Shown: positions 9,597-17,511, counted from the first letter of the stretch. The stretch is 29,745 nucleotides of DNA from Prevotella sp. UBA4376 (GCA_002391185.1 DGRY01000100.1:1-29745), one strand, 5' to 3'. Program-made: numbers and translations. Notes: generated from the letters alone by a model not told the origin.

Positions 9597-9604
9597 CCAA
9601 CAAT

Positions 9605-11749
9605 ATGTTTAATGTGGCACAATACTTTCCGATTACTGACCCAACGTTGATATTCTTTGTGGTCTTGCTGATAATCCTGTTTGCACCGATTATCATGGGA
9701 AAGTTGCGCATTCCACATATCATTGGAATGGTGCTTGCCGGAGTGGCTATAGGCCAATATGGCTTTAATATTCTTTCCCGCGATCAGTCGTTTGAACTCT
9801 TTGGTAAGGTAGGAATTTACTACATCATGTTTCTTGCCTCTCTTGAGATGGATCTTGAGGGATTGAAGAAGAACAAGGCAAGGTGTTTGGTGTTTGGACT
9901 ACTCACGTTTTTCGTGCCGTTTATTCTCACTTATGCCATGGGCACAACCTTGTTGGGCTATGTACCGGCAGCAGCCTTCATCATGGGATGTATAATGTCA
10001 AGTAACACTCTTGTGAGCTATCCCATCGTTAGTCGATATGGCTTGCAGCGTAAGCCCTCTGTAGCCCTTTCCGTGGGGTCGAGTATGCTTTCTTTGATGC
10101 TTGCCCTTGTGTGCCTGGCGGTAATAGTTGCAAATTTCAGCGCTGGTGCAGGCTTCGCTTTTTGGTTGCTTTTTGCAGTTAAGTTTACGGGCTATTGTGT
10201 TGCAACAATAATGCTTGTTCCGCGCCTCACCCGCTGGTTCCTTCGTCGTTATAGCGATGCTGTGATGCAGTTTATCTTCATTCTCAGCATTGTTTTCCTT
10301 TGTGCCAGCTGTTCTGAGATGATAGGTCTTGAGGGCATTTTTGGAGCCTTTATGGCTGGTTTGATTCTTAACCGCTACATACCTCCTGTATCACCTTTGA
10401 TGAACCGCATAGAGTTTATTGGCAATGCCCTGTTCATTCCTTATTTCCTTATTGGTGTGGGCATGCTCATAAACATTCGTTTGCTTTTTGCTGGGGGAGC
10501 AATTCTTTGGGTTGTTCTGTGTATCGTGATATTTGGAACATTGGGAAAAGCCATTGCTGCTTATCTTAGTGGTTTCGTTTTTCGCATGCCTTTGTCGTCA
10601 GCCCACATGATGTTTGGTCTAACCTCGGCACATGCTGCCGGAGCTATTGCAATGGTAATGGTTGGCATGACCCTGAAATTGGATGACACACATTATCTTG
10701 TTGACGACCAGATGCTCAATGGAGTGGTTATCATGATTCTCTTCACTTGTATTATATCAAGTATAGTTACCGAGTGGAGTGCACGTAAGATAGTGCTTCG
10801 CGACAAAGATATGCCTGCCGAAAACAGCAATGAAGACGATGAGCGCATTCTTATACCTGTGAAATACCCCGAGTATGCCGACATGTTAATAAACATGGGT
10901 ATTCTCATGCGCAACACCAAGCTCAACCGTTCTATGGTTGCTCTTAATGTGGTGTATGATGATACCGATATGCACAGGAACATGAACGATGGTCATCAAT
11001 TGCTTGAACACCTGCAGCACTATGCTTCGTCGGCTGATGTAGGTTTGAAAACTCAGGTTCGTGTGGCTGCCAATATAGCCAACGGCATAAAGCACGCCTT
11101 CAAGGAGTTCAGAGCATCCGAGGTGCTCATTGGTATGCACCAGCACAAGGAGGTGTCAACAAAGTTCTGGGGAGCATTTCATCAAAGTTTGTTTAATGGC
11201 TTGAATCGCCAGATAATGATGGCTCGCTTGCGTCAGCCTTTGAACACAATACGCCGCATTCAGGTTGTTGTTCCAAGTAGAGCTCAGTTTGAACCTGGAT
11301 TCTATCGTTGGCTTGAACGCTTGTCGCGTATAGCCGAGAACCTTGAATGTCGCATAGAATATCATGGCAGAAAAGACACTCTCGACTTGATTTCGCAGTA
11401 TATACAGAATCGCCACCCCGAGGTGCGTGCGGCTTATACAGAAATGGAACATTGGAACGAGTTGCCTCAGATAGCTTCAACAATAGAGAGCGACCATCTT
11501 TTTGTTGTTGTTACAGCACGAAAGGGAACTGTTTCGTATAAGAATGCGCAGGAACGCTTGCCTGAGGAGCTAACCAAATATTTCAGCGGTAAGAATCTGC
11601 TCATAATATTCCCCGATCAGTTTGGCGATGTTGAGGAGATGACCTTTGCACAGTCGCAGCACACCGAGGAAAAGAGTGCTTGGGAAATATTGGCAGTGTG
11701 GTTGGCAAAGCGATTATCAATAAACAGAAGAAAGGACAATAGAATATGA
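9605..11749 (+). CDS. Kef/CPA2-type cation:proton antiporter with C-terminal Usp-like region
   Basis: Inner-membrane transporter exchanging Na+ or K+ for protons. The first ~390 residues hold about a dozen hydrophobic segments, including [20 protein letters not shown] and [20 protein letters not shown], typical of the Na_H_Exchanger fold. The remaining ~320 residues are soluble, with [19 protein letters not shown] and [13 protein letters not shown] resembling universal-stress-protein modules. I chose ATG 9605 (714 residues); an upstream TTG at 9533 adds 24 residues from repeat-like DNA and is less likely. The stop overlaps the next gene by 4 bp. Confidence 0.88.
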   Translation: MFNVAQYFPITDPTLIFFVVLLIILFAPIIMGKLRIPHIIGMVLAGVAIGQYGFNILSRDQSFELFGKVGIYYIMFLASLEMDLEGLKKNKARCLVFGLLTFFVPFILTYAMGTTLLGYVPAAAFIMGCIMSSNTLVSYPIVSRYGLQRKPSVALSVGSSMLSLMLALVCLAVIVANFSAGAGFAFWLLFAVKFTGYCVATIMLVPRLTRWFLRRYSDAVMQFIFILSIVFLCASCSEMIGLEGIFGAFMAGLILNRYIPPVSPLMNRIEFIGNALFIPYFLIGVGMLINIRLLFAGGAILWVVLCIVIFGTLGKAIAAYLSGFVFRMPLSSAHMMFGLTSAHAAGAIAMVMVGMTLKLDDTHYLVDDQMLNGVVIMILFTCIISSIVTEWSARKIVLRDKDMPAENSNEDDERILIPVKYPEYADMLINMGILMRNTKLNRSMVALNVVYDDTDMHRNMNDGHQLLEHLQHYASSADVGLKTQVRVAANIANGIKHAFKEFRASEVLIGMHQHKEVSTKFWGAFHQSLFNGLNRQIMMARLRQPLNTIRRIQVVVPSRAQFEPGFYRWLERLSRIAENLECRIEYHGRKDTLDLISQYIQNRHPEVRAAYTEMEHWNELPQIASTIESDHLFVVVTARKGTVSYKNAQERLPEELTKYFSGKNLLIIFPDQFGDVEEMTFAQSQHTEEKSAWEILAVWLAKRLSINRRKDNRI

Positions 11750-12411
11750 TAGACGTTAAAGGCATAAAGAAATCATTCGGTTCTCTTGAAGTGCTCAAGG
11801 GTATCGACCTTCATATCGACAAAGGTGAAGTAGTGAGCATTGTTGGTCCATCAGGTGCCGGTAAGACAACTCTGTTGCAGATTATGGGCACTCTCGACAA
11901 AGCTGATAGTGGCAGCGTTGTTATCGACGGTGTTGATGTTGGCAGTCTCTCAAGTAAGAAACTGAGTGATTTCAGAAACCAGCATGTTGGTTTTGTTTTT
12001 CAGTTTCATCAGCTGTTGCCAGAGTTCACAGCTCTCGAAAATGTGATGATTCCAGCCTTTATCAATGGCAAGGGACGTTCGGCAGCAAAAGAGCGAGCTA
12101 TGGAATTGCTCGATTTTATGGGATTGAAAGAGCGTGCATCGCATAAGCCCAACGAGCTGTCGGGAGGCGAAAAGCAGCGTGTGGCTGTGGCTCGTGCCTT
12201 GGTAAATAATCCAGCTGTAATCTTTGCCGACGAACCTTCTGGCAGTCTTGACACAAAAAACAAGCAAGAGCTTCATCAGCTTTTCTTTGACTTGCGTGAT
12301 AAGTTTGGACAAACATTCGTTATTGTTACTCACGATGAGGAGTTGGCTAAGATTACCGACCGCACTATCCATCTTAAAGATGGAATGGTAACCTCTCCCA
12401 ACGCGAAGTAA
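11746..12411 (+). CDS. lolD: LolD/MacB-family ABC transporter ATPase
   Basis: ATPase of 221 residues that powers lipoprotein release from the inner membrane, or a related MacB-like exporter. It has Walker [11 protein letters not shown]-loop [18 protein letters not shown], signature LSGGEKQR, Walker [14 protein letters not shown] and the H-loop VTHDEEL. The [11 protein letters not shown] and SGSLD text is typical of LolD/FtsE-type ATPases. Its ATG overlaps the antiporter stop (ATGA). No LolC/LolE permease gene lies in this window, so the membrane partner is elsewhere. The ATPase family is certain; the Lol assignment is likely. Confidence 0.85.
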   Translation: MIDVKGIKKSFGSLEVLKGIDLHIDKGEVVSIVGPSGAGKTTLLQIMGTLDKADSGSVVIDGVDVGSLSSKKLSDFRNQHVGFVFQFHQLLPEFTALENVMIPAFINGKGRSAAKERAMELLDFMGLKERASHKPNELSGGEKQRVAVARALVNNPAVIFADEPSGSLDTKNKQELHQLFFDLRDKFGQTFVIVTHDEELAKITDRTIHLKDGMVTSPNAK

Positions 12412-12590
12412 ACTTCGCTATTGAAGATTGAATATTGAAGATTGAACCGAAGGTCACTGACCGAGTGGACGCAGTCGACGAAGTCGGTGCGTCCGTATAA
12501 ACGAGAGAAGTAATATTGAAGTGCACAGCGCTTTTTAATATTTAAATTTTTCATTCTTTCAATATTTAAATCTTACTTAGGGAGCTTCAC
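12399..12590. repeat. Composite repeat region after lolD
   Basis: Holds a hairpin (GCGAAGT / ACTTCGC) at the lolD stop, then ATTGAAGATTGAATATTGAAG repeats split over about 12420-12445, a GC-rich hairpin (GGACGCA / TGCGTCC, about 12468-12493), and AATATTTAAA twice near 12537 and 12570. The outer AT-rich arms are roughly inverted copies of each other, as in a small non-coding repeat element. No gene is seen. Confidence 0.55.
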
Positions 12591-12715
12591 TAACGTTCAA
12601 ATTAATTGTTTAACTTAAAAAAATCCTTAAACTCAGTAGCCCTGCTAATTTGTTACTGAAGGTAATGAGCTTGCGAGGCACTCTCCCCCTCGGGGGAGAG
12701 CGGGGAGAGAGGTCG
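12585..12715 (+). repeat. Leader repeat, copy 1 (upstream of cvfB)
   Basis: Shares three blocks with the minus-strand copy at 16440-16583: an identical 19-bp block CAAATTAATTGTTTAACTT (12598-12616), GCGAGGCACTCTCCC (12673-12687) and GGGGAGAGCGGGGAGAGAGG near 12694-12713. The last block is purine-rich and ends 8 bp before the cvfB ATG. Confidence 0.7.
12680..12713. repeat. REP-like palindrome 2
   Basis: CTCTCCCCC and GGGGGAGAG around TC, followed by CGGGGAGAGAGG. It lies inside leader repeat copy 1. Confidence 0.75.
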
Positions 12716-12721
12716 ATTATT

Positions 12722-13588
12722 ATGAAATCAATAAAACTTGGTGACTATAACACCCTTAAAATAAAGGAACTTGCACGCCGTGAGGGATATGGCGAAGTGT
12801 TTGGATTGTATCTTGATGGTGGTCGTGAGGGCGAAATTCTCATGCCTCAGAAATATGTTCCCGAAGGTGTAAAACCTGGCGACGAGATAGAGTGTTTCAT
12901 TTATCTCGATCAGGAGGAGCGTCCCATTGCTACCACCGAAAAGCCATTGGCAAAGGTTGGCGATTTTGCTTGCCTTGAGTGTTCTTGGGTAAACGAATAT
13001 GGTGCCTTCCTCAACTGGGGGCTCACCAAAGACGTGTTCTGTCCTTTCCATGAGCAGAAAAAGCGCATGGAAATAGGCGAGAGCTACATTGTGTATATTC
13101 ATATTGATGAAGAAAGCTATCGTATCGTGGCAAGTGCCAAGGTTGATAAGTTCATTCAGCCGGCAGATAATAATATTAAGGTAGGCGATGCTGTTGAACT
13201 TCTTGTATGGCAGAAAACCCCACTTGGCTTCAAGGTTATTGTTGATAATGCTTTCCAAGGACTGATATACGATAATCAGATTTTCCAGTATGTACACACA
13301 GGCGACAAACTTCAGGGCTATGTCACCAATGTGCGCCCCGATGGTAAGATCGACTGTTCGCTGCAGGCAGGTGGACGAAAGGAAACACTTGAATTCTCCG
13401 ACGAACTGTTGCAGTATATTCAGCAGCACGATGGCTATTGTGCCTTGGGCGACAAGAGCGATCCTGAGGACATCAAGCGCCTTTTTCATGTAAGCAAGAA
13501 AGTTTTTAAGAAAGCTATTGGCGACCTATATAAGAAACATGCCATCACCATAGAAGAAGATGGCCTTCATATCTCCCTTCCCTTATGA
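12722..13588 (+). CDS. cvfB: CvfB/YitL-like S1 RNA-binding protein
   Basis: A 288-residue cytoplasmic RNA-binding protein of the CvfB family, several S1-like domains followed by a winged-helix C-terminus. MKSIKLGDYNTLKI, GGREGEILMPQKYVPEGV, VNEYGAFLNWGLTKDVFCPFHEQ and the C-terminal KKVFKKAIGDLYK-HAITIEEDG match the family. I start at ATG 12722; the frame is open to 12650, but that extension is repeat DNA. The final SLPL and TGA stop come from a REP-like palindrome, as in the phytase-like gene. Its role in gene regulation is known in Firmicutes and inferred here. Confidence 0.85.
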   Translation: MKSIKLGDYNTLKIKELARREGYGEVFGLYLDGGREGEILMPQKYVPEGVKPGDEIECFIYLDQEERPIATTEKPLAKVGDFACLECSWVNEYGAFLNWGLTKDVFCPFHEQKKRMEIGESYIVYIHIDEESYRIVASAKVDKFIQPADNNIKVGDAVELLVWQKTPLGFKVIVDNAFQGLIYDNQIFQYVHTGDKLQGYVTNVRPDGKIDCSLQAGGRKETLEFSDELLQYIQQHDGYCALGDKSDPEDIKRLFHVSKKVFKKAIGDLYKKHAITIEEDGLHISLPL

Positions 13589-13594
13589 AGGGGA
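13571..13594. repeat. REP-like palindrome 3
   Basis: TTCCCTTATGAAGGGGAA supplies the cvfB stop codon (TGA 13586-13588). It has the same CCTTATGAAGGGG core as palindrome 1. Confidence 0.75.
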
Positions 13595-13664
13595 ATGTGT
13601 GTGTTATTGTAACCTCAATCACTAATAATATTGCATTTTGTTATCGTAATTCGCGAAAAAGTTG

Positions 13665-13672
13665 TATTTTTG
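13665..13672 (+). promoter_or_regulatory. -7 box of asd
   Basis: TATTTTTG fits TAnnTTTG and lies 36 bp before the start. A TTTG at 13637-13640 is 24 bp upstream, slightly beyond the usual spacing. Confidence 0.6.
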
Positions 13673-13708
13673 CAACCAATTCATGTTTGAACAATTAAAT
13701 AAAAGATT

Positions 13709-14722
13709 ATGAAAGTAGCTATTGTTGGAGCAAGTGGAGCGGTAGGACAGGAGTTCCTGCGCATCCTCGATCAGAGAAATTTCCCTATGGACGAATTAGT
13801 ATTGTTTGGAAGTAAACGTAGTGCTGGCCGAAAATACACTTTTAAGGGAAAGGAACTCACAGTGAAAGAGCTTCAGCATAATGACGACTTTAAGGATATT
13901 GATATCGCCTTTGTTTCTGCTGGCGGTGGCACTTCTGCCGAGTTTGCCGAAACAATCACTAAGTACGGTTGCGTGATGATTGACAACAGTTCACAGTTCC
14001 GTATGGATAACGATGTGCCATTGGTAGTTCCTGAAATCAATCCAGAAGATGCTTTGGTTCGCCCACGAGGCATTATTGCCAATCCTAACTGCACCACCAT
14101 TATGATGGTAGTAGTGCTTAATCCTATTGATAAAATCAGCCACATCAAGAAGATTCATGTTTCTTCTTATCAAAGTGCATCAGGAGCAGGAGCTGTTGCT
14201 ATGGCAGAATTGCAGCAGCAGTATAAAGAGATTGTTGAAACAGGCGAAGCAAAAACCATTGAGAAGTTCCCACACCAGTTGGCTTACAATGTGATTCCAC
14301 AGATTGATAAGATGACTGAAAACGACTATACTAAGGAAGAGATGAAGATGTTTAACGAAACTCGCAAGATTATGCACAGCGATGTTCGCACAAGTGCCAC
14401 ATGTGTTCGTGTTTCTTCGCTTCGTTCTCATTCAGAGAGTGTGTGGTTTGAAACCGAGAAGCCTGTAAGCGTTGCAGCCATTCGTGAGGCTTTGAATGCA
14501 GCTCCAGGCGTTACTGTTGTTGACGATCCACAGAACTATGTTTATCCAATGCCTTTAGAGAGTGCTGGTAAGGACGATGTTTACGTTGGTCGTATCCGTA
14601 AAGATCTTGCAGATGATAACAGCAACACCCTTTGGCTCACAGGCGACCAGATTCGCAAGGGAGCAGCCCTCAATGCTGTTCAGATTGCCGAATACCTTGT
14701 TAAGGTAGGGAACGTAAAATAG
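13709..14722 (+). CDS. asd: Aspartate-semialdehyde dehydrogenase
   Basis: Reduces aspartyl phosphate to the semialdehyde for lysine, diaminopimelate, threonine and methionine synthesis. The N-terminal NADP-binding loop is [10 protein letters not shown]. The catalytic cysteine is C128 in ANPNCTT, and [10 protein letters not shown] follows as expected. The dimerisation half includes [13 protein letters not shown]. 337 residues is normal. It is monocistronic, with its own -7 box and a strong terminator. Confidence 0.96.
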   Translation: MKVAIVGASGAVGQEFLRILDQRNFPMDELVLFGSKRSAGRKYTFKGKELTVKELQHNDDFKDIDIAFVSAGGGTSAEFAETITKYGCVMIDNSSQFRMDNDVPLVVPEINPEDALVRPRGIIANPNCTTIMMVVVLNPIDKISHIKKIHVSSYQSASGAGAVAMAELQQQYKEIVETGEAKTIEKFPHQLAYNVIPQIDKMTENDYTKEEMKMFNETRKIMHSDVRTSATCVRVSSLRSHSESVWFETEKPVSVAAIREALNAAPGVTVVDDPQNYVYPMPLESAGKDDVYVGRIRKDLADDNSNTLWLTGDQIRKGAALNAVQIAEYLVKVGNVK

Positions 14723-14770
14723 TTCGTAAGTTTATGAGTTCGAACTCAGGAACTTACCATCAGTCATAGC

Positions 14771-14816
14771 AAAATCAGCGAATCAATGGCATAACCAAAG
14801 AATTCGCTGATTTTTT
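14771..14816 (+). terminator. Terminator of asd
   Basis: AAAATCAGCGAAT pairs with ATTCGCTGATTTT (14802-14814), followed by more T. An 18-base loop separates the arms. Confidence 0.8.
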
Positions 14817-14847
14817 ATTATTCATTCAAGTTTCGTAAGTTTATCTC

Positions 14848-14982
14848 TTATCAAGAATTTAAGAATTTGAGAATTGGCTTGCGCCTTTGCATGGTCTTAT
14901 AATTCTTATGAATTCAAGTAGAATTAATTAGAAACATAGGGGCGTTAGCCTAAAAATTCTCTAATTCTCTAATTCTTGATAA
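14848..14982. repeat. Imperfect inverted-repeat element (MITE-like)
   Basis: Left arm 14848-14886 begins TTATCAAGAATT and ends GGCTTGCGCC. Right arm 14939-14982 is its imperfect reverse complement, beginning GGCGTTAGCC and ending AATTCTTGATAA. A further copy of CTCTAATTCTTGATA lies at about 15036-15050. The 400 bp between asd and ridA hold only this, the asd terminator and the small hairpin by the ridA stop; no gene is seen. Confidence 0.6.
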
Positions 14983-15108
14983 AAAAAATATCATAGATGT
15001 CTCTAATTATTCGAGCAAAGCTCTCATCAACTCGTCTCTAATTCTTGATAATATTTTAGAGTAAATATTCACTTTCGAAACTTCAAATTTCAAACTTCAA
15101 AGTTCAAA

Positions 15109-15127
15109 AGCATTGCTACGCAATGCT
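15109..15127. repeat. Hairpin overlapping the ridA stop
   Basis: AGCATTGC and GCAATGCT around TAC, preceded by CTTCAAATTTCAAAC-type repeats. It overlaps the ridA TAG and is nearly the same hairpin as at 16320-16336. Confidence 0.6.
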
Positions 15128-15500
15128 AAGGAGCTGCCACCACCTCTACTTCAACAAGAGCTCCCTTAGGCAAGTCCTTTACAGCTACTGCCGAGCGTGC
15201 AGGGAAAGGCTCTGAGAAAAACTGTGAATACACTTCGTTCATAGCTGCAAAGTCGCTCATGTTTGCAAGGTAAACTGTTGTTTTCACAACATGTTTCAAA
15301 TCAGTACCAGCAGCTTCAAGAATCATCTGTGCATTCTTGATAGATTGTGCTGTCTGCTCTTTTATTCCACCATCAGGAAACACACCTGTTGCTGGGTCGA
15401 TAGGTAGCTGGCCTGATGCATACACAAAACCGTTTACTTCGATAGCCTGGCTATATGGTCCAATAGCTGCAGGGGCATTGTTAGTGCTTATTGCTTTCAT
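15126..15500 (-). CDS. ridA: RidA-family enamine/imine deaminase
   Basis: A 124-residue cytoplasmic trimeric enzyme that hydrolyses reactive 2-aminoacrylate and related enamines. APAAIGPYSQAI, VYASGQLPIDPATG and FPARSAVAVKDLPKGALVEVEVVA are the family signatures. R102, in FPARSAV, is the conserved substrate-carboxylate-binding arginine. Length and start are standard. It lies downstream of the ECF sigma gene on the same strand but has its own -7 box. Confidence 0.95.
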   Translation of the reverse strand: MKAISTNNAPAAIGPYSQAIEVNGFVYASGQLPIDPATGVFPDGGIKEQTAQSIKNAQMILEAAGTDLKHVVKTTVYLANMSDFAAMNEVYSQFFSEPFPARSAVAVKDLPKGALVEVEVVAAP

Positions 15501-15535
15501 ATTTTTTTTGATTGATAATTAATACTTTTGTGTTG

Positions 15536-15543
15536 CAAAAGTA
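15536..15543 (-). promoter_or_regulatory. -7 box of ridA
   Basis: TACTTTTG on the minus strand, an exact TAnnTTTG match, 35 bp before the ridA start and just past the sigma-factor stop. Confidence 0.6.
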
Positions 15544-15555
15544 GCGAGAAAATTG

Positions 15556-16167
15556 CTATTCAGCAAGTGTAATGAATAAAATTAAATCGGCATACAATGC
15601 CATTTCTGCCGATAGCGACGAGCGAAACAGGTTTAATGCCTTGCTAATGTGGCGTTCCACCACTTTTATTGATATGTTCAGCTTTTCAGCTATCTCCCTG
15701 TTTTTCAACCCTTCGTGTCTGCTCAGCAGAAAAACTTCGCGTGAGCGTTCTGGCAGTTTTGCAAGAATAGTGTTGATATGTTCCTGCAACTCCTTCATCA
15801 TAAGCTCTTGATCGGGATTTTCAAGCATATCACTATAATAGAGTTGCTCGTTTCCGGCTATTCTGTTTTCTGTATAAGTTTGGTAGTCGTGTTCTATGGC
15901 CTGATGTTTAAGATAATTTAAACAGCCATTTCTAACCATTGTAAATATAAGCGATTGTATCGATATTGGTTCTATCGTTTCATGATGTTTCCATAGTTGC
16001 ATAAAAGCATCCTGAATGATATCGTCAACGGCATCGGTGTCAGAAATAAAATGTGATGCAAAATTGCGCAATCGTGGGTAATAAGTAGAAAAAAGGTATT
16101 TGAATGCCTTTTCGCTACCATTGTGTATTTCCTCAAGTAAAAGTGTTTTATCCAAGAAATCGCGCAT
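15556..16167 (-). CDS. ECF sigma factor, Bacteroidetes type
   Basis: A 203-residue sigma-70 factor with only regions 2 and 4. Region 2 (about 20-90) includes FKYLFSTYYPRLRNFA and DDIIQDAFMQLWKHHE. Region 4 (about 130-185) includes LPERSREVFLLSRHEGLKNREIAEKLNIS and an HTH ending VERHISKALNLFR. This is the class usually paired with a FecR-like anti-sigma gene and an STN-containing SusC receptor. Neither is adjacent: ridA is downstream and a terminator is upstream. A full TTTG-N20-TACTTTTG promoter drives it, so it is probably made by the housekeeping sigma factor. The regulon is unknown. Confidence 0.9.
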   Translation of the reverse strand: MRDFLDKTLLLEEIHNGSEKAFKYLFSTYYPRLRNFASHFISDTDAVDDIIQDAFMQLWKHHETIEPISIQSLIFTMVRNGCLNYLKHQAIEHDYQTYTENRIAGNEQLYYSDMLENPDQELMMKELQEHINTILAKLPERSREVFLLSRHEGLKNREIAEKLNISIKVVERHISKALNLFRSSLSAEMALYADLILFITLAE

Positions 16168-16195
16168 TATGAGGTATTGATAAAAGTTATTAATG

Positions 16196-16227
16196 CAAAA
16201 GTAAGTATAATTTATGTTTATACCAAA
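16196..16227 (-). promoter_or_regulatory. Canonical Bacteroidetes promoter of the ECF sigma gene
   Basis: On the minus strand TTTG (16224-16227), exactly 20 bp, then TACTTTTG (16196-16203). Both boxes and the spacing match the consensus. The start codon is 28 bp further on. Confidence 0.75.
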
Positions 16228-16238
16228 TAAAACTGTGA

Positions 16239-16266
16239 AAAAAATCAGGGCAGCAAGTGCTGCCCT
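16239..16266 (-). terminator. Minus-strand terminator upstream of the ECF sigma promoter
   Basis: AGGGCAGC and GCTGCCCT around a 4-base loop, followed on the minus strand by GATTTTTTT. It would end transcription coming from the smalltalk region. Confidence 0.7.
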
Positions 16267-16270
16267 TTAA

Positions 16271-16336
16271 CATTTATCCTTTGTCATTTATCGTTTATCA
16301 TTTATCATTTATCATTTAGCAATGCTTAGCATTGCG
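16271..16336. repeat. ATTTATC tandem repeat plus hairpin
   Basis: About six units of the ATTTATC type, some degenerate, lead into GCAATGCTTAGCATTGC. The same arrangement is seen at 17290-17352. Confidence 0.65.
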
Positions 16337-16339
16337 CAA

Positions 16340-16432
16340 TCACATGCAGCTTGTCACACCAAGCGTGGTAGCTACTGCGGTGAGAACAGAAATCACCAAC
16401 TGAATAATCATTTTCCAAGTTTCCTTTTTCAT
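16340..16432 (-). CDS. Smalltalk-type micro-protein (30 residues)
   Basis: A short ORF beginning MKKETWKMIIQLVISVL and ending TTLGVTSCM. It has a charged N-terminus, one hydrophobic segment and a terminal cysteine. This matches what I know of the Bacteroidales smalltalk family, tiny proteins often found beside a DNA-binding-protein gene and an amidase gene. Here a minus-strand protein of unknown family (16704-17207) sits in the upstream position and no amidase is present. The last Cys in TSC-M could be a lipidation site, but that is speculation. The purine-rich tract of leader repeat copy 2 ends about 9 bp before the ATG. It is too short for most ORF callers. Confidence 0.72.
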   Translation of the reverse strand: MKKETWKMIIQLVISVLTAVATTLGVTSCM

Positions 16433-16439
16433 AAGTTAC

Positions 16440-16583
16440 CAACCTCTCTCCCCGCTCTCCCCTTCTGGGAGAGTGCCTCGCTTCGCTCATTAGCTGCTGA
16501 CAGAATTAGTTAGTATTAATGAACTTAGCAAGTGGTTAGAGAGGATTTTTTTTAAAGTTAAACAATTAATTTGAGCTTAAACG
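16440..16583 (-). repeat. Leader repeat, copy 2 (upstream of the smalltalk ORF)
   Basis: Minus-strand copy of the repeat at 12585-12715. It shares CAAATTAATTGTTTAACTT (16555-16573), GCGAGGCACTCTCCC (16467-16481) and GGGGAGAGCGGGGAGAGAGG (about 16443-16462), in the same order and the same orientation relative to the downstream gene. Confidence 0.7.
16443..16480. repeat. REP-like palindrome 4
   Basis: CTCTCCCCGCTCTCCCC, TTCT, GGGAGAG. It lies in the leader of the smalltalk ORF. Confidence 0.7.
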
Positions 16584-16584
16584 A

Positions 16585-16628
16585 CTCCTTCCCTCACGAG
16601 GGGGTTCTGTCCCCCGGGAACGGGGGAG
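16585..16628. repeat. REP-like palindrome 5
   Basis: Two adjacent palindromes: CCCTCACGAGGG, then CCCCCGGGAACGGGGG. The 16433-16703 stretch holds this, leader repeat copy 2 and further repeat debris; no gene is seen. Confidence 0.65.
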
Positions 16629-16703
16629 ATTTGTCGAAGACCCACTGACCAAAGGGAAGTAACGCGAAGGGGGTATAAAGACCATTGAGGATGGGTAGGG
16701 TCT

Positions 16704-17207
16704 TTAGAGGGAAGGACCTTCCTCGCCGCCGTTGTCGTCGCCTCCGGTTGATGGGTTTGGAGTTGGGTTGGTGCTGCCACCATTTCCTGTCTGCTCTCCC
16801 TCTCCTTCTGGAGAGGGTTGGGGTGAGGTTTCCTGAGAGGGCTGGGGTGAGGTTGGCAACTTCACATTTCCCTCCTCGTCCATGTACTTGATAACAATCT
16901 GGCGCACATTTGAGAGATGCAACTGGCGCTTTAGTGCCTGCGCAACCTGATACGCCTTTGTGCCCTTAGCACCGTTCTCGGCTGATGGATGATTACTACG
17001 AAGCCATGCTGATGCCTGCTTTGCCTGCTCGGTGAACTTCTTGATAGTTTCACGCTGGCTGGCAGTTGGTTCGCCAGTTGGCTTGTTCTGATACTTTGCG
17101 AGATGGATTTGGTTGCTCGACTTGTTGGTAGCGAAATAATCGCTTGACCCGCTACCGTACTTTCCGCTGATGCCCTTGATGACATCGATAGGTGTAATTT
17201 TTGCCAT
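16704..17207 (-). CDS. Unrecognised protein with repeat-derived C-terminus
   Basis: A 167-residue protein. Residues 1-118 (MAKITPIDVIKGISGKYGSG through DEEGNVKLP) look like a folded, basic domain rich in Lys/Gln, with KSSNQIHLAKY and GKGT-like text. I do not know the family. Residues of about 119-167 are low complexity (TSPQPSPEGEGEQTG, NPTPNPSTGG, DDNGGEEGP), and their DNA is REP-like palindrome 6. The original gene probably ended near KLP. Its position before a smalltalk ORF is where HU-like DNA-binding proteins often sit, but the sequence does not resemble HU by eye. A palindrome also forms its ribosome-site region. Confidence 0.62.
   Translation of the reverse strand: MAKITPIDVIKGISGKYGSGSSDYFATNKSSNQIHLAKYQNKPTGEPTASQRETIKKFTEQAKQASAWLRSNHPSAENGAKGTKAYQVAQALKRQLHLSNVRQIVIKYMDEEGNVKLPTSPQPSQETSPQPSPEGEGEQTGNGGSTNPTPNPSTGGDDNGGEEGPSL
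16794..16852. repeat. REP-like palindrome 6, translated
   Basis: CTCTCCTTCTGGAGAGG, followed by two GGTTGGGGTGAGG / GGCTGGGGTGAGG units. It encodes the PQPSQETSPQPSPEGEGE tail of the minus-strand protein. Confidence 0.7.
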
Positions 17208-17211
17208 ATTA

Positions 17212-17245
17212 GACCCCTCCTAACTCCCCTCGTGAGGGGAGGGTT
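17212..17245. repeat. REP-like palindrome 7
   Basis: CTCCCCTCGTGAGGGGAG plus, on the minus strand, AGGAGGGG six bases before the ATG at 17207. The repeat serves as the apparent ribosome-binding region. Confidence 0.7.
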
Positions 17246-17289
17246 ATAACTGCTGAAGGGTGAGCAGGGATTTAAGGTTAACATTGAAA

Positions 17290-17352
17290 GCGCTATGCGC
17301 TCTCTTTATCATTTATCATTTGTCATTTATCATTTAGCACGCTTGGCGTGCG
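17290..17352. repeat. ATTTATC tandem repeat flanked by hairpins
   Basis: AGCGCTATGCGCT, then about five units of the ATTTATC type, then CACGCTTGGCGTG. It lies in the long leader of the minus-strand gene at 16704-17207. Confidence 0.6.
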
Positions 17353-17405
17353 CCGTGCTTCGAGACGTCTCCTATATGAGTCCTAATTGCCTCCTAATCA
17401 CAATG

Positions 17406-17413
17406 CAAAGATA
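17406..17413 (-). promoter_or_regulatory. -7 box for the minus-strand unrecognised gene
   Basis: TATCTTTG on the minus strand, an exact TAnnTTTG match. It is about 200 bp before the start at 17207, implying a long repeat-filled leader. Confidence 0.5.
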
Positions 17414-17511
17414 CGCATGAATTTGATTGCTTATCCAACTTTCCTTATAATCTAACCTCATAGAAGAGAAATTTGTACTTTTGTTAAAAAGGGTTGTTTT
17501 TAGTTTTGTGA

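Noticed and set aside
9533..9604. Upstream TTG start for the antiporter
   Set aside because: It adds 24 residues encoded by hairpin and AT-rich repeat DNA, and the -7 box would lie inside the coding region.
12650..12721. Upstream start for the CvfB-like protein
   Set aside because: The extra residues are translated REP-like DNA; family similarity begins at ATG 12722.
12728..13489. 253-codon open frame on the minus strand
   Set aside because: Antisense shadow of cvfB, which has clear family motifs on the + strand.
16271..17352. ATTTATC arrays as a possible CRISPR
   Set aside because: Units are only about 7 bp with no unique spacers of 30 bp or so, and no cas genes are present.
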